Positions 49,931 through 60,730 of a stretch of 64,000 nt of DNA are shown here, piece after piece. The stretch is from assembly GCF_017813335.1 (NCBI RefSeq), contig NZ_JAGIYY010000002.1, forward strand, positions 665,151-729,150, in the 5' to 3' direction. The position numbers and the translations under genes are program-made. Within the stretch, counting starts at the first letter, position 1. Each line of letters starts with the position of its first letter. Source of the stretch: Tianweitania sediminis. Lineage in GTDB: Bacteria > Pseudomonadota > Alphaproteobacteria > Rhizobiales > Rhizobiaceae. The notes under the pieces were generated by a model. The model was not told the origin of the DNA, ran no database searches, and saw nothing but the letters and a program-made list of their open reading frames with translations.

Positions 49931-51037
49931 GTGCAGGCTCCCGATGCGCTCGTCCAGGATCGCCGCTTCATGGCGGCAGCCATCAGGCTGTCCCACCGCC
50001 ACTCCGGTCTGACGGACACGAATCCCTCCGTGGGCGCGCTCATCGTCAAGGATGGCGCGATCGTGGGCAGCGCCGTTACGGCGATCGGCGGCCGACCGCA
50101 TGCCGAAACGCAGGCGCTTGCTCAGGCCGGTGATCGGGCTCGCGGCGCGACGGCCTATGTCACGCTGGAACCCTGCGCGCACTACGGTCGAACGCCACCT
50201 TGTGCAGAAGCTCTGGTTGCGGCAGGTGTCCGCCGCGTCGTGTGCGGCGCGCCTGATCCCGATCATCGTGTGACGGGCCGCGGCTTCGCAATCCTGCAGA
50301 ACGGCAACGTGAGCGTTGAAGCGCGCGTTCTCCAAACCGAAGCATCGGAAATGCTTTCTGGATACCTCACGCGCTCGCTGAAGCGGCGACCGGAAGTGAC
50401 TCTGAAACTTGCTGTTTCTACCGACGGAATGATCGGCCGGAAGGGGAACGAGCCGGTTGCAATCACGGGTCCGGTGGCTGGTCGTCAGGTTCATCTCCTG
50501 CGCGCTTTTTCAGACGCGATCCTGATCGGGATCGGCACGGCACTGGCTGACGACCCTCAGCTGACCTGCCGCTTGCCTGGTCTGGAGCAAAGATCACCCG
50601 CGCGGTTCATCCTTGATTCTTCCGCGCGGCTGCCTCTTGCGTCACGGCTGGCGCAAACGGCGCAAACGGTACCGACAACAATCGTTGCGGACGAGCAAGC
50701 TGCGCGCCCAGCCGATGTCGAAGCGTTGCGCGACCTCGGCGTGGACGTGCTGTTTGTGCCTCACAGCAACGGTGAGCTCGATCTTCCCGGTCTCTTGCAA
50801 GGTCTTGCGCGCCAAGGCATCAGCACATTGATGGTTGAAGGTGGGGCTGTCACGGCTTCGGCCTTTCTCCGGAATGATCTGGTTGATCGGATTGTGCTGC
50901 TGACCGGGCCGGAAGCGATCGGGGCGGAGGGCATCGCCGCGCCGCTTCTTCCGGCGCAGGTGCCGGAGCGCTTCATGGCTTGGCGCGAGAACCGGTTCGG
51001 AAACGATCTTTGGCAGGAATGGGTGAGGGCCGTCTGA
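49931..51037 (+). CDS. ribD: bifunctional riboflavin deaminase/reductase RibD
   Basis: A 368-residue two-domain enzyme. The deaminase domain has the zinc site HAETQAL and PCAHYGRTPPCAEAL; the reductase domain (about 150-365) has the NADPH-binding region GIGTALADDPQLTCR. It performs the second and third steps of riboflavin synthesis. GTG start 3 bases after nrdR. Its TGA overlaps the ribE start (TGATG). Confidence 0.93.
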   Translation: MQAPDALVQDRRFMAAAIRLSHRHSGLTDTNPSVGALIVKDGAIVGSAVTAIGGRPHAETQALAQAGDRARGATAYVTLEPCAHYGRTPPCAEALVAAGVRRVVCGAPDPDHRVTGRGFAILQNGNVSVEARVLQTEASEMLSGYLTRSLKRRPEVTLKLAVSTDGMIGRKGNEPVAITGPVAGRQVHLLRAFSDAILIGIGTALADDPQLTCRLPGLEQRSPARFILDSSARLPLASRLAQTAQTVPTTIVADEQAARPADVEALRDLGVDVLFVPHSNGELDLPGLLQGLARQGISTLMVEGGAVTASAFLRNDLVDRIVLLTGPEAIGAEGIAAPLLPAQVPERFMAWRENRFGNDLWQEWVRAV

Positions 51038-51654
51038 TGTTCACGGGCATTGTCACGGACGTTGGCGAGGTGACGCGGCTGACCCCGCGTGAAGGGGGCG
51101 TGCGGCTGCGCATCGCGACCGACTATGATCCGGTGACTATCGACATCGGTGCTTCAATCAGTTGTTCAGGCGTTTGCTTGACCGCGGTGGAGCTTCCCCA
51201 AGCCGGCGCAAACGAACGCTGGTTCGAAGTCGAGGCGTGGGAAGAAGCGCTGCGCCTCACCACCGCGCAAGATTGGCGCCAAGGCACTCGGCTCAACCTG
51301 GAGCGGGCGCTGAAGATTGGTGATGAACTTGGCGGGCACATCGTGTCAGGCCATGTCGACGGCATGGCGACGATCGTGGCGCGGGAGGATGAGGGGGAGG
51401 CGGTGCGCTTCACGCTTGAAGCGCCGAGCGAACTCGCCAGGTTCATTGCGCCCAAGGGTTCCGTTGCCTTAGACGGAACGTCGATGACTGTGAACCGCGT
51501 TGCGGGTTCGCGCTTCGACGTGCTCCTGATCCATCACTCGCTGACGGTCACCACATGGGGTGCGCGCCAGGTCGGCGACCGCGTGAACCTCGAGGTCGAT
51601 ACAATGGCCCGCTATGCCGCCCGGCTTGTGGAAGCGCGCGAGCAGGGGCTGTGA
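51037..51654 (+). CDS. ribE: riboflavin synthase alpha subunit
   Basis: A 205-residue enzyme of two lumazine-binding repeats; the first starts MFTGIVTDVGEV with SCSGVCLTAVE, the second has SVALDGTSMTVNRV. It dismutates two 6,7-dimethyl-8-ribityllumazine to riboflavin. The invariant MFTGIV supports ATG 51037, although the frame is open to 50980. Confidence 0.94.
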   Translation: MFTGIVTDVGEVTRLTPREGGVRLRIATDYDPVTIDIGASISCSGVCLTAVELPQAGANERWFEVEAWEEALRLTTAQDWRQGTRLNLERALKIGDELGGHIVSGHVDGMATIVAREDEGEAVRFTLEAPSELARFIAPKGSVALDGTSMTVNRVAGSRFDVLLIHHSLTVTTWGARQVGDRVNLEVDTMARYAARLVEAREQGL

Positions 51655-51757
51655 GGTCAGGAAGGCGGCGCTGACGGTTCGTCGCGGCGCTGAAGGTATT
51701 CCTTTCTTGCGCTAGCGCCGTGATGGGCCTAAGTCAGCGCCTCTTCCGGAGACTGAC

Positions 51758-52213
51758 ATGGCCGACAGCGACAAACCCCATTTGCTGATTGTGGAAGCGC
51801 GCTTCTACGACGATCTCGCCGACGCTCTTCTTCAAGGAGCAAAGGCAGCGCTCGATGCAGCCGGCGCAACCTATGACGTGGTGACGGTTCCAGGCGCGCT
51901 GGAGATACCGGCGGCCATATCATTCGCCTTGTATGCGGCCGAAGACGGCGGCGCGAGCTATGATGGCTTTGTTGCGCTCGGCTGCGTCATTCGCGGCGAA
52001 ACCTATCATTTCGACCTCGTCGCGAACGAGTCTAGCCGTGCACTCATGGACCTTGCAGTGGATGAAGCGCTGGCGATCGGCAATGGCATCCTGACCACGG
52101 AAAACGACGAACAGGCATGGGCGCGCGCCCGGTTGAGCGAGCTCGACAAGGGCGGCGGCGCCGCACGTGCGGCCCTGACGATGATTGCTTTGCGCGAGAA
52201 ACTCGGAGCCTGA
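51758..52213 (+). CDS. ribH: 6,7-dimethyl-8-ribityllumazine synthase
   Basis: A 151-residue enzyme that feeds ribE. Motifs are [28 protein letters not shown] and the catalytic-His loop [13 protein letters not shown]. The 103-base gap after ribE holds no gene; no FMN riboswitch pattern is apparent. Confidence 0.94.
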   Translation: MADSDKPHLLIVEARFYDDLADALLQGAKAALDAAGATYDVVTVPGALEIPAAISFALYAAEDGGASYDGFVALGCVIRGETYHFDLVANESSRALMDLAVDEALAIGNGILTTENDEQAWARARLSELDKGGGAARAALTMIALREKLGA

Positions 52214-52216
52214 CGC

Positions 52217-52732
52217 GTGACGGACCAACCTAACAAGCCGGAAGCAAACGCGGTCCGCCAGGTCAACAAGCGCGGTGCAGCACGGCTCGCTGCGGTACAG
52301 GCGCTTTACCAGATGGACGTCGCCGGCACGGGCGTGCTTGAGATTGCCGCGGAATACGAGACCTATCGGCTTGGCAAGGAAGTCGATGGCGCAACCTATC
52401 GCGACGCGGACGCACAATGGTTTCGCGCTATCCTGTCGGGGGTCGTCGAAGATCAGAAGACGATCGACCCGTTGATCCGGCAGGCGCTGACCGAAGACTG
52501 GCCGCTGTCGAGGCTTGATTCCACGCTGCGCGCCATCATGCGAGCCGGCGTCTATGAACTGACGAAGCGGCAGGACGTGCCGATCGCTGTGATCGTGTCC
52601 GAATACGTGGACATCGCGAAGGCCTTCTATGTGGAAGACGAGCCCAAGCTCGTGAACGCCGTTCTCGACCGCGTGTCGCGCCGCATTCGCGGCGAAGGCA
52701 AAGGCCGTGATCCCGGATCGCTGCCGGAATGA
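52217..52732 (+). CDS. nusB: transcription antitermination factor NusB
   Basis: A 171-residue all-helical RNA-binding protein for rRNA antitermination. Family marks are [16 protein letters not shown] near the start and the C-terminal [24 protein letters not shown], shown here only in part as [13 protein letters not shown] start 3 bases after ribH; stop overlaps the next gene as ATGA. Confidence 0.94.
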   Translation: MTDQPNKPEANAVRQVNKRGAARLAAVQALYQMDVAGTGVLEIAAEYETYRLGKEVDGATYRDADAQWFRAILSGVVEDQKTIDPLIRQALTEDWPLSRLDSTLRAIMRAGVYELTKRQDVPIAVIVSEYVDIAKAFYVEDEPKLVNAVLDRVSRRIRGEGKGRDPGSLPE

Positions 52733-53937
52733 CCAGCGGCACAGGGAGCGCGCGTCGCACGGCGCTTATCCTGGCTTCCGCTCAGGCCATTGTGGGCGCT
52801 GCCGCTCCGATCTGCATTTCGATCGGCGCACTGGCCGGGCATTACCTCCTTGAACAAGACAAGTCACTTGCCACCGCACCCGTGACAGGCTTCAACCTGG
52901 GTGTGGCTTTGGGCGCAATTCCGGCCGCCGCCTTGATACGGACGCTCGGTCAACGCGGCGGCTTCATGGCAGGCACGGCGGTGACGGCTGCGGGCGGTGC
53001 CGTTGCCGCCGCCGGATTGTTCGCCGCAAGTTTCCTGATCTTCGCGATCGGGCTTCTGGTGATCGGCCTCGGCGGCGCGTTCGTGCAGCAGTTCCGCTTC
53101 GCCGCTGCCGACAATGCGCCTCCACAGTTTAAGGCGCGGGCTATTTCGCTCGTGCTGGCCGGGGGTGTGATCACCGCCATCGTCGGCCCGCAAATTGTGA
53201 TCCATACGCGTGAACTGTTTGCGCCAGTGATGTTCGCCGGATCCTTCGTGTCGGTGATCGGCCTCGCGGCAGTGGGTGCCATCCTGCTGTCCGGTCTTCC
53301 GCGGCGACCGCTGGTGTCCGAAGGGACCGTGACTGTGGCCGACACAGAGCCGGCGCGGCCGCTTCGGACGATCATCAGTCAGCCGCGGTTTGCGGCAGCG
53401 CTGACCTGCGCTGTTGGCACTTATGCCTTGATGAGCTTCGTCATGACCGGTGCGCCGCTTGCGATGGTCGGCTGCGGCTTTTCCACCGATGACGCGACGC
53501 TCGGCATCTCCTGGCATGTCATGGCCATGTTTGGGCCGAGCTTCTTCACGGGAAGCCTGATCCAGCGCTTCGGCGCTCCTCGGATCGTGGCCACCGGGTT
53601 GGCGCTTCTGGTTGGTTGTGCCTTGGTGGCGCTGTCCGGCATCGAACTCTGGCAGTTCTGGACCGCCTTGATCCTGCTCGGGCTCGGCTGGAATTTCGGC
53701 TTCATCGGCTCCACGGCCATGGTCGCCGAAACCTACAGGCAGTCGGAGCGCGCGCGTGTTCTTGGCTTCCACGACACCGTACTTTTCGGCAGCGTAGCCT
53801 TCGGATCCTTCATGTCCGGCTTGGTGTACAACGCGTATGGCTGGGACATGCTGAACTGGATCGTGTTCCCCGTGGTGGCGATCAGCCTCGCCGCCCTGGT
53901 TCTTGCGGTGACCTTGAGACGACCCCAGGCCGCTTGA
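52729..53937 (+). CDS. MFS transporter
   Basis: A 402-residue permease with 12 predicted helices. The motif-like loop [20 protein letters not shown] is degenerate and no substrate signature is visible. The ATG overlaps the nusB stop, so it is part of the same transcription unit, an arrangement frequent downstream of nusB in Rhizobiales. Confidence 0.82.
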   Translation: MTSGTGSARRTALILASAQAIVGAAAPICISIGALAGHYLLEQDKSLATAPVTGFNLGVALGAIPAAALIRTLGQRGGFMAGTAVTAAGGAVAAAGLFAASFLIFAIGLLVIGLGGAFVQQFRFAAADNAPPQFKARAISLVLAGGVITAIVGPQIVIHTRELFAPVMFAGSFVSVIGLAAVGAILLSGLPRRPLVSEGTVTVADTEPARPLRTIISQPRFAAALTCAVGTYALMSFVMTGAPLAMVGCGFSTDDATLGISWHVMAMFGPSFFTGSLIQRFGAPRIVATGLALLVGCALVALSGIELWQFWTALILLGLGWNFGFIGSTAMVAETYRQSERARVLGFHDTVLFGSVAFGSFMSGLVYNAYGWDMLNWIVFPVVAISLAALVLAVTLRRPQAA

Positions 53938-53945
53938 AGCCTTGA

Positions 53946-53971
53946 GCTGCAAGGTGATGCAACCTTGCAGC
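53946..53971 (+). other. hairpin after the MFS gene
   Basis: GCTGCAAGGT pairs perfectly with ACCTTGCAGC around GATGCA, starting 8 bases after the stop. No T tract follows, so termination is uncertain. Confidence 0.5.
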
Positions 53972-53986
53972 CGCATTCACGCCACC

Positions 53987-54014
53987 TTGACTATCCCGCA
54001 ACGCAGCGTAACCC
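53987..54014 (+). promoter_or_regulatory. candidate sigma70-type promoter for hppA
   Basis: TTGACT (53987-53992) and TAACCC (54009-54014) are 16 bases apart, about 95 bases before the hppA start. Confidence 0.4.
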
Positions 54015-54107
54015 TTACGCCAGGGGCCTGTCGAAGCGTGCTTCGCGGGTTCCGTTTCATGTCCGGGGGGAGGGCTCGCCGGATGAAACCGGAGGGAATT
54101 GCAGGCA

Positions 54108-56264
54108 ATGACCATGCTTACCGTCGTCATTCTCTGCGGTCTGTTTTCTATTGCTTACGCGATCTGGGCCACTCGGTCGGTTCTTGCCGCCGACCAGGGC
54201 AACGCGCGCATGCAGGAGATTTCGGCCGCAATCCGTGAGGGGGCGCAAGCCTACCTTGCGCGGCAATACACCACGATCGCGATCGTGGGCATCGTAGTGT
54301 TTCTCTTGGCTTGGTGGCTTTTGTCCGGCGTTGCCGCCATCGGCTTCCTGATCGGAGCGGTCTTGTCTGGTGCGGCCGGCTTCATCGGCATGCATGTATC
54401 GGTTCGGGCCAACGTGCGCACGGCGCAAGCAGCCTCGAACAGCCTCGCCGCGGGCCTCGACATCGCGTTCAAGGCAGGCGCGATCACCGGCCTTCTGGTG
54501 GCCGGTCTCGCGCTTCTGGGCGTGGCTGTGTATTTCTGGGTGCTGATCGGACCCATGGGCTACGCGATTACGGAAAACCAGCTGCCCCGCGACGTCATTG
54601 ATGCGCTGGTGGCTCTGGGCTTCGGTGCTTCCTTGATCTCCATCTTTGCGCGCCTGGGCGGCGGCATTTTCACAAAGGGCGCCGACGTTGGCGGCGATCT
54701 CGTCGGCAAGGTGGAAGCCGGCATTCCCGAAGACGATCCACGCAACCCAGCCACCATTGCCGATAACGTCGGTGACAATGTCGGCGATTGCGCCGGAATG
54801 GCCGCCGATCTTTTTGAGACCTACGCGGTGACAGTTGTCGCCACCATGGTGCTGGGCGCGATCTTCTTTGCCGGTTCGGACGTTTTGGCAAACGTGCTGC
54901 TTTACCCGCTTGTGATCTGCGGCACCTGCATCATCACCTCGATCATCGGCACCTTCTTCGTGAAGCTGTCGGCCAATGGTTCGATCATGGGCGCGCTCTA
55001 CAAGGGCCTGATCGTCACGGGCCTGCTGTCCATCCTCGGACTTGCGATCGCCACGCACCTGACCGTGGGCTGGGGCGAGTTCGGCACGGCAAACAATATG
55101 GGGATCTCCGGCTGGAGCCTGTTTGCTTGCGGGTTGATCGGTCTCGTGGTGACCGGCCTTATCGTCGTGATCACCGAATACTATACGGGGACCAACAAGC
55201 GTCCGGTGAACTCCATCGCTCAGGCTTCCGTGACCGGCCACGGCACCAACGTCATCCAGGGTCTGGCGGTTTCGCTGGAATCCACCGCGCTCCCCGCCAT
55301 CGTGATCGTCGGCGGCATCATCTCCACCTTCCAGCTTGCAGGCCTGTTCGGCACGGCCATTGCAGTGACCACCATGCTCGGCCTTGCCGGCATGATCGTC
55401 GCGCTGGATGCCTTCGGTCCGGTGACCGACAATGCTGGCGGTATCGCCGAAATGTCGGGGCTGCCGAAGGAAGTGCGTCAATCTACCGACGCGCTCGATG
55501 CGGTGGGCAACACCACCAAGGCTGTGACCAAGGGCTATGCGATCGGTTCAGCGGGCCTCGGCGCGCTGGTGCTGTTTGCGGCTTACAGCTACGACCTCCA
55601 GTACTTTGCGTCCAACCCGACGCTGTTCCCGTATTTCGCAGATATCGGGACGGTCTCCTTCGACCTGTCCAATCCCTATGTGGTGGCGGGTCTGATCTTC
55701 GGCGGCTTGATCCCCTACCTGTTTGGCGGCATCGCCATGACAGCGGTGGGTCGTGCCGCGGGTTCGATCGTGGAAGAAGTGCGTCGGCAGTTCCGGGCCG
55801 ATGCCGGCATCATGCAGGGCACCAGCAAACCCGACTATGCGCGTGCAGTGGATATCCTCACCAAGGCAGCGATCAAGGAGATGATCATCCCCTCGCTGTT
55901 ACCCGTGTTGGCTCCGTTGGTCGTGTATTTCGGCGTTCTTCTGATATCCGGCTCCAAGGCCTCCGCCTTTGCAGCACTAGGCGCCTCGCTTCTCGGCGTG
56001 ATCGTCAACGGTCTGTTCGTGGCGATCTCCATGACCTCGGGCGGCGGTGCCTGGGATAATGCGAAGAAGAGCTTCGAGGACGGTTTCGTCGACAAGGACG
56101 GCACCCGGCACCTCAAGGGCTCCGACGCGCACAAGGCATCCGTGACCGGTGACACCGTCGGCGATCCTTACAAGGACACGGCAGGGCCTGCCGTAAACCC
56201 GGCGATCAAGATCACCAACATCGTTGCGCTCTTGTTGCTGGCGGTTCTGGCGCACGGGGGCTAA
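54108..56264 (+). CDS. hppA: K+-independent proton-translocating pyrophosphatase HppA
   Basis: A 718-residue membrane pyrophosphatase with about 16 helices. The pyrophosphate site is [20 protein letters not shown] and the [17 protein letters not shown] block follows. [17 protein letters not shown] has Lys where K+-dependent enzymes have Ala, placing it in the K+-independent proton-pumping class. Starts: TTG 54099, ATG 54108 and ATG 54114 are possible; GGAGGG at 54091 suits 54108 best. An intrinsic terminator follows. Confidence 0.95.
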   Translation: MTMLTVVILCGLFSIAYAIWATRSVLAADQGNARMQEISAAIREGAQAYLARQYTTIAIVGIVVFLLAWWLLSGVAAIGFLIGAVLSGAAGFIGMHVSVRANVRTAQAASNSLAAGLDIAFKAGAITGLLVAGLALLGVAVYFWVLIGPMGYAITENQLPRDVIDALVALGFGASLISIFARLGGGIFTKGADVGGDLVGKVEAGIPEDDPRNPATIADNVGDNVGDCAGMAADLFETYAVTVVATMVLGAIFFAGSDVLANVLLYPLVICGTCIITSIIGTFFVKLSANGSIMGALYKGLIVTGLLSILGLAIATHLTVGWGEFGTANNMGISGWSLFACGLIGLVVTGLIVVITEYYTGTNKRPVNSIAQASVTGHGTNVIQGLAVSLESTALPAIVIVGGIISTFQLAGLFGTAIAVTTMLGLAGMIVALDAFGPVTDNAGGIAEMSGLPKEVRQSTDALDAVGNTTKAVTKGYAIGSAGLGALVLFAAYSYDLQYFASNPTLFPYFADIGTVSFDLSNPYVVAGLIFGGLIPYLFGGIAMTAVGRAAGSIVEEVRRQFRADAGIMQGTSKPDYARAVDILTKAAIKEMIIPSLLPVLAPLVVYFGVLLISGSKASAFAALGASLLGVIVNGLFVAISMTSGGGAWDNAKKSFEDGFVDKDGTRHLKGSDAHKASVTGDTVGDPYKDTAGPAVNPAIKITNIVALLLLAVLAHGG

Positions 56265-56286
56265 CGGGAATCGTCACGTGAAACGC

Positions 56287-56320
56287 AAAACGGCCGCTGG
56301 ATCAGCGGCCGTTTTCTTTT
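56287..56320. terminator. bidirectional intrinsic terminator after hppA
   Basis: AAACGGCCGCT (56288-56298) pairs with AGCGGCCGTTT (56304-56314), with A residues before and TTTTCTTTT after. It serves hppA on + and the convergent lipoprotein gene on -. Confidence 0.9.
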
Positions 56321-56332
56321 GGAGCGCCGGAA

Positions 56333-56851
56333 TTACCGACCGATGTTGCGCTGGGAGCCTGGAGCCGCCGAACTTGGCGCGCCAAAGTTGCCGACACCCG
56401 TCAGCACTTGCCCGATAAAGGTCTGGTCGCGGCCGCCCGTTGGCGTGGTGCGGGAAATGAAGTCGAAGACCTTACCATCCTGAAGGCCGTAATTGGCGAT
56501 CTGCGTCACGCGGCCGTCTTCGCCGAAGTAAACCGCAAGCACGCGCTGGTCGACAATGCGCGGGTTCATGAACGCCACGTCGCGCCGGCGCGTTTGCGAG
56601 ATGTAGTAGTAGGCTTCGTCATCGAAGGTCGCCTGTGTGGAGGGCGTTCCGAGCGCCAGCACGACCTGTTCGCGTGAGGATCCCACAGGAACAAGCTCGA
56701 TCGCCTGCTCGTCGATCACATAGCCCTGCGTGAGCGTCTCACCCGGCGCCAGATCAGCGGTCGTGCAGCCGGCAAGCGCCGTTCCGCCGAGCCCCAAAGC
56801 TGCCAGTCCGAAGCCAAGCTTGCGCAGTCGCGAAAAACCTGTCGTCACCAT
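56333..56851 (-). CDS. bamE: BamE/OmlA-family outer membrane lipoprotein
   Basis: A 172-residue lipoprotein with signal and lipobox ALAGC. The SmpA/OmlA domain covers about 35-125 (QAIELVPVGSSREQVVLALG, ISQTRRRDVAF, YGLQDGKVFDFISRTTPTGG). BamE stabilises the outer-membrane protein assembly complex. The C-terminal 40 residues are disordered and specific to alphaproteobacteria. Divergent from the bc1 chaperone gene. Confidence 0.87.
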   Translation of the reverse strand: MVTTGFSRLRKLGFGLAALGLGGTALAGCTTADLAPGETLTQGYVIDEQAIELVPVGSSREQVVLALGTPSTQATFDDEAYYYISQTRRRDVAFMNPRIVDQRVLAVYFGEDGRVTQIANYGLQDGKVFDFISRTTPTGGRDQTFIGQVLTGVGNFGAPSSAAPGSQRNIGR

Positions 56852-56961
56852 TGAGATCCTTGAACCCCCACCCGCTTTGCAGAAAAGCGTGGAAACCGGT
56901 AGACCAGCTTCGAAGCGGATGCAACCAACCGCCTCTTCCTGCAGAACGGAGCTCGAAACCC

Positions 56962-57504
56962 ATGTTACGCAAACTGTTCGGCCTTGGCGAGAACGCCGGC
57001 AGAACGGCAGCGCTCAGGCTTTATGATCAGATCGTGGCGGCCGCGCGGCAACCGGTGCTTTATGCCCAGTGGAATGTTCCGGACACGCCGCTTGGCCGAT
57101 TCGAGATGGTGGCGCTGCACATGGTCCTGTTTCTGCGGCGGGTTCGGGACGAGAAGGGGGAAATGGCTGGCATCGCCCAGATCCTCACGGACGAGTTCTT
57201 TCTCGATGTCGACCATTCCCTGCGCGAACTCGGGATTTCGGACGTCGGCGTGCCGAAGCGCATCAAGAAGCTCGCGCGCATGTTTTATGGTCGGGCGAAA
57301 TCTTATACAGAAGCACTCGATGCGGATGATTTGCCGGCTTTGGAAGCGGCCTTGGCGCGCAATGTGCGGCCAGGAGTCGAACAATGGCCTGAAACGCGCG
57401 ATCTCGCAGCCTATATGAAGGACAAAAGCGTTCTGCTCGCGAGCCAGTCCGTTGGCGAATTCGCGAGTGGCCGCCTTTCCTTTGAAGAGCCTGCAGGGAC
57501 CTGA
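56962..57504 (+). CDS. ubiquinol-cytochrome c chaperone family protein (CBP3-like)
   Basis: A 180-residue helical protein homologous to mitochondrial CBP3/UQCC1, which assists assembly of cytochrome b in complex III. Family segments are LYDQIVAAARQPVLYAQWNV, FEMVALHMVLFLRRVR and GKGMAGIAQ-like EMAGIAQILTDEFFLDVDHS. ATG 56962 is chosen over an open upstream extension that runs into the bamE promoter region. Confidence 0.88.
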   Translation: MLRKLFGLGENAGRTAALRLYDQIVAAARQPVLYAQWNVPDTPLGRFEMVALHMVLFLRRVRDEKGEMAGIAQILTDEFFLDVDHSLRELGISDVGVPKRIKKLARMFYGRAKSYTEALDADDLPALEAALARNVRPGVEQWPETRDLAAYMKDKSVLLASQSVGEFASGRLSFEEPAGT

Positions 57505-57507
57505 TTC

Positions 57508-58053
57508 GTGACCACCACCCCGCCCAGCCCGGTTTCATTTCCGGTCAACATCAACCGATTGCCGTCGAAGGGCATGCCCGTGCTCGTTGAAGCCGACGCG
57601 GCAATGCGCACAGCGCTCGCGCAAGCGCACGGGCTCCTTTCGGTGGAGCGTTTCAAGGCCGATCTTCTCGTGACGGATTGGAAGGGCAACGGTGTAGCCG
57701 TGCGGGGGCGCGTCGAAGCCGAAATTACGCAGGCCTGCATTGCTTCTTTGGAGCCTGTTCCTGCGCGTATCGACGAGCCCGTGGATGCGACGTTCCTGCC
57801 TCGCAACTCGAAGCTGTTCCGTCTTGGCGACCTCAGCGGCGAAGTTCTCGTGGATCCCGAAGGTCCGGATGCACCGGAGATCCTTGAAGGCGACACGTTG
57901 GACGTCGGCGCGCTGGCGGAAGAGTTTTTTGGTGTCGCCATCAATCCATATCCGCGCAAAAGCGATGCGGTCCCGGTAGCGCCGCAAGCTGATGCGGACA
58001 AGCCGCTGGGACCTCTCGCGGAAAAGCTCGCGGCGCTGAAGGCGAAAACCTGA
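57508..58053 (+). CDS. DUF177 (YceD-like) protein
   Basis: A 181-residue protein of the DUF177/YceD family, linked in bacteria to 23S rRNA accumulation and usually next to rpmF or plsX. The family's CxACL-like motif appears as TQACIASLEPVPARI; only one cysteine is seen. GTG start 3 bases after the preceding stop. It lies 99 bases ahead of plsX. Confidence 0.82.
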   Translation: MTTTPPSPVSFPVNINRLPSKGMPVLVEADAAMRTALAQAHGLLSVERFKADLLVTDWKGNGVAVRGRVEAEITQACIASLEPVPARIDEPVDATFLPRNSKLFRLGDLSGEVLVDPEGPDAPEILEGDTLDVGALAEEFFGVAINPYPRKSDAVPVAPQADADKPLGPLAEKLAALKAKT

Positions 58054-58152
58054 AAACGCTTCGGCCAACCCTTTGCTGTTGTGTGAAGAAGCAAAACGGC
58101 TATTTTCGCGCGACTTTTCACCCGGCCCGATCAACCTGGAAAACAGCCAAGC

Positions 58153-59229
58153 GTGATACGGATCTCAATCGATGCCATGGGAGGCGACCACGGACCCGTG
58201 GTTGTGGTTCCCGCTTTGGCGAAGTTTCTCCAGCGGCGTCCCGATGCTCGCTTCATCCTTTTCGGCAAGCAGGACTTGGTGCAGCCGGAACTGGCGAAGT
58301 TTCCCGCGCTCGCCAAGTCTGTGGAACTCGTTCATTGCGACGTGGCGGTCGCCATGGACGACAAGCCGAGCCAGGCGCTGCGCCACGGTCGCGGCAAGTC
58401 CTCCATGTGGCGGGCCATTGAGGCGGTGAAGCTCAATCAGGCCGATGTTTGTATTTCGGCCGGCAACACAGGCGCCTTGATGGCGATGGCGCGGTTCTGC
58501 CTGCGCACGATGGCCAACATCGACCGTCCCGCCATCGCTGCGATCTGGCCCACATCGCGCAGCGAAAGCATCGTGCTGGATGTGGGCGCCTCCATCGGTG
58601 CCGATGCACATCAACTGGTGGATTTCGCGATCCTCGGCGGCGCGATGTCGCGGGCCTTGTTCCAGATCGAACGCCCGAGCATCGGCCTTCTGAACGTCGG
58701 CGTTGAAGAAGTGAAAGGTCAGGAAGAGGTCAAGGAAGCCGGCGCCATGCTGCGCGACACTGATCTCAATTCCATGACCTACCATGGCTTCGTGGAAGGC
58801 GACGACATCGGCAAAGGCACCGTGGACGTGGTGGTGACCGAGGGATTCTCTGGAAATATCGCATTGAAGACCGCGGAAGGAACAGCGCGCCAGATCGGGG
58901 GTTATCTTCGGGCAGCGATGTCACGGACCCTGATGGCAAAGATCGGTTATGTTTTCGCCCGGGGTGCGTTCAAGGCTTTGGCGGAAAAGATGGACGTACG
59001 CAAAATCAACGGCGGTGTCTTCCTTGGCTTGAACGGCATTGTCGTGAAAAGCCACGGGGGAACGGACGACGAAGGTTTCGCCGCTGCGATCGACCTTGGT
59101 TACGACATGGTGCGCAACCGCTTGATTGATCGCATCGAAGCGGACTTGCAGCTCTTCCATGCCCGTCGCCATCAGCATGCCTTGTCGCGCGCGCCGCGCC
59201 TCGGGGAAGAAGGCGAGGGTGAAGCGTGA
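58153..59229 (+). CDS. plsX: phosphate acyltransferase PlsX
   Basis: A 358-residue enzyme making acyl-phosphate from acyl-ACP for phospholipid synthesis. It opens [19 protein letters not shown] and has the core motifs [12 protein letters not shown] and [20 protein letters not shown] start at 58153, because the next ATG would remove the conserved start. The stop overlaps the fabH start as GTGA. Confidence 0.93.
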   Translation: MIRISIDAMGGDHGPVVVVPALAKFLQRRPDARFILFGKQDLVQPELAKFPALAKSVELVHCDVAVAMDDKPSQALRHGRGKSSMWRAIEAVKLNQADVCISAGNTGALMAMARFCLRTMANIDRPAIAAIWPTSRSESIVLDVGASIGADAHQLVDFAILGGAMSRALFQIERPSIGLLNVGVEEVKGQEEVKEAGAMLRDTDLNSMTYHGFVEGDDIGKGTVDVVVTEGFSGNIALKTAEGTARQIGGYLRAAMSRTLMAKIGYVFARGAFKALAEKMDVRKINGGVFLGLNGIVVKSHGGTDDEGFAAAIDLGYDMVRNRLIDRIEADLQLFHARRHQHALSRAPRLGEEGEGEA

Positions 59230-60197
59230 TCCGCTCTGTTGTTAAAGGTGTCGGCACGGCTCTGCCGCGCCGCATCATGAAGAATTCGGACTTCGAGGCG
59301 TCGCTGGAAACGAGCGATGAATGGATTGTCCAACGCACCGGCATCCGCCAGCGGCACATCGCTGCGGCCGACGAGACCACGGCGTCACTCGGTGAAGCGG
59401 CGGCGCGGGCCGCGCTTGATGCGGCGGGCTTGCAGCCAGCCGACATCGACCTGATCGTGCTCGGCACATCCACGCCCAACAATACGTTTCCGGCTACGGC
59501 CGTGGAGATCCAGAACCGGCTCGGCATCACGCATGGCTTCGCGTTTGACCTGCAGGCGGTTTGCTCCGGCTTCGTTTACGCAATCACGACCGCTGACCTT
59601 CACCTGAAGGGCGGCATGGCCAAGCGCGCGCTGGTGATCGGTTCGGAAACCTTTTCGCGCATCCTCGACTGGAAGGATCGAACCACTTGTGTCCTGTTCG
59701 GCGATGGCGCGGGTGCGGTGGTGCTTGAAGCGGAAGAAGGCGAGGGCGGGCTGACGGACCGCGGCATCCTCGCAGCAAGCCTGCGCTCCGATGGCAGCCA
59801 CCGCGAAAAGCTTTATGTGGACGGCGGCCCGTCAACGACCGGCCAGGTCGGCGTGTTGCGGATGGAAGGCAAAGAAGTCTTTAAGCACGCAGTCGGCATG
59901 ATCACGGATGTGGTCGAGGAAACCTTCCGCCAGGGCCAGATCAGTGCCGCGGAACTGGACTGGTTCATCCCCCACCAGGCCAACCGCCGGATCATCGAGG
60001 CATCCGCCAAGAAGCTCGGCATTCCCCTCGACAAGGTCGTGATCACGGTGGATCTGCATGGCAATACGTCGGCGGCTTCCGTTCCGCTCGCTCTTGCTGC
60101 AGCGGTGGCCGACGGCCGGATCAAGAAAGGCGACTTGGTGCTTCTCGAAGCCATGGGTGGTGGCTTCACATGGGGCGCCGTGCTCTTGCGTTGGTGA
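59226..60197 (+). CDS. fabH: beta-ketoacyl-ACP synthase III
   Basis: A 323-residue KAS III that starts fatty-acid synthesis from acetyl-CoA and malonyl-ACP. The catalytic triad can be placed as Cys in [11 protein letters not shown], His in [10 protein letters not shown] and Asn in [11 protein letters not shown] start coupled to plsX. Confidence 0.94.
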   Translation: MIRSVVKGVGTALPRRIMKNSDFEASLETSDEWIVQRTGIRQRHIAAADETTASLGEAAARAALDAAGLQPADIDLIVLGTSTPNNTFPATAVEIQNRLGITHGFAFDLQAVCSGFVYAITTADLHLKGGMAKRALVIGSETFSRILDWKDRTTCVLFGDGAGAVVLEAEEGEGGLTDRGILAASLRSDGSHREKLYVDGGPSTTGQVGVLRMEGKEVFKHAVGMITDVVEETFRQGQISAAELDWFIPHQANRRIIEASAKKLGIPLDKVVITVDLHGNTSAASVPLALAAAVADGRIKKGDLVLLEAMGGGFTWGAVLLRW

Positions 60198-60217
60198 GCC
60201 GCGTCTGGTGTAAGTTC

Positions 60218-60246
60218 TTGACCCAGCGTGGCCAATTTCCTAATCC
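60218..60246 (+). promoter_or_regulatory. sigma70-type promoter for ihfA
   Basis: TTGACC (60218-60223) and TAATCC (60241-60246) separated by exactly 17 bases, with about 50 bases to the ihfA ATG. Confidence 0.6.
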
Positions 60247-60295
60247 TTCTTCTCATTTGTTATTTCAGTTTCATCTGTAGTGAGGGCGAAGATCG

Positions 60296-60631
60296 ATGGG
60301 AGGCAAGACACTCACGCGTGCCGATCTCGCCGAAGCCGTTTACCGAAAGGTCGGCCTTTCCCGAACTGAATCGGCCCAATTGGTGGAGTCCGTGCTCGAT
60401 GAGATCTGCGCTGCCATCGTTCGCGGCGAAGATGTGAAGCTGTCTTCCTTCGCGACCTTCCACGTCCGCGAGAAAAATGAACGCGTCGGCCGCAATCCGA
60501 AGACCGGCGAAGAAGTGCCGATCTCTCCGCGCAAGGTGATGACCTTCAAGGCGTCCAATGTCCTGAAAAGCCGGATCCTGGACGGCCACAACGCAGCCTT
60601 GCGTACCGGCAAGGCGAAGAAAGCCGGTTGA
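60296..60631 (+). CDS. ihfA: integration host factor subunit alpha
   Basis: A 111-residue DNA-bending protein of the HU/IHF family. It starts [19 protein letters not shown], with the arm motif [13 protein letters not shown]. The short basic tail ([11 protein letters not shown]) is an alphaproteobacterial extension. IHF often aids tyrosine integrases and phage regulation, though that link to the element downstream is only contextual. Confidence 0.93.
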   Translation: MGGKTLTRADLAEAVYRKVGLSRTESAQLVESVLDEICAAIVRGEDVKLSSFATFHVREKNERVGRNPKTGEEVPISPRKVMTFKASNVLKSRILDGHNAALRTGKAKKAG

Positions 60632-60730
60632 TAGCCAGTGTTTGCGTCAAGCTGCTCTTGAAACCTTGCCTTCAAATCGCTGGACTGACGCGATAATCGC
60701 GATTCGCTCAGCGGTTGAAGGATTTGAGGT

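Noticed and set aside
54057..55481. 474-codon open frame on the - strand
   Set aside because: Antisense to hppA; composition is typical of a shadow frame.
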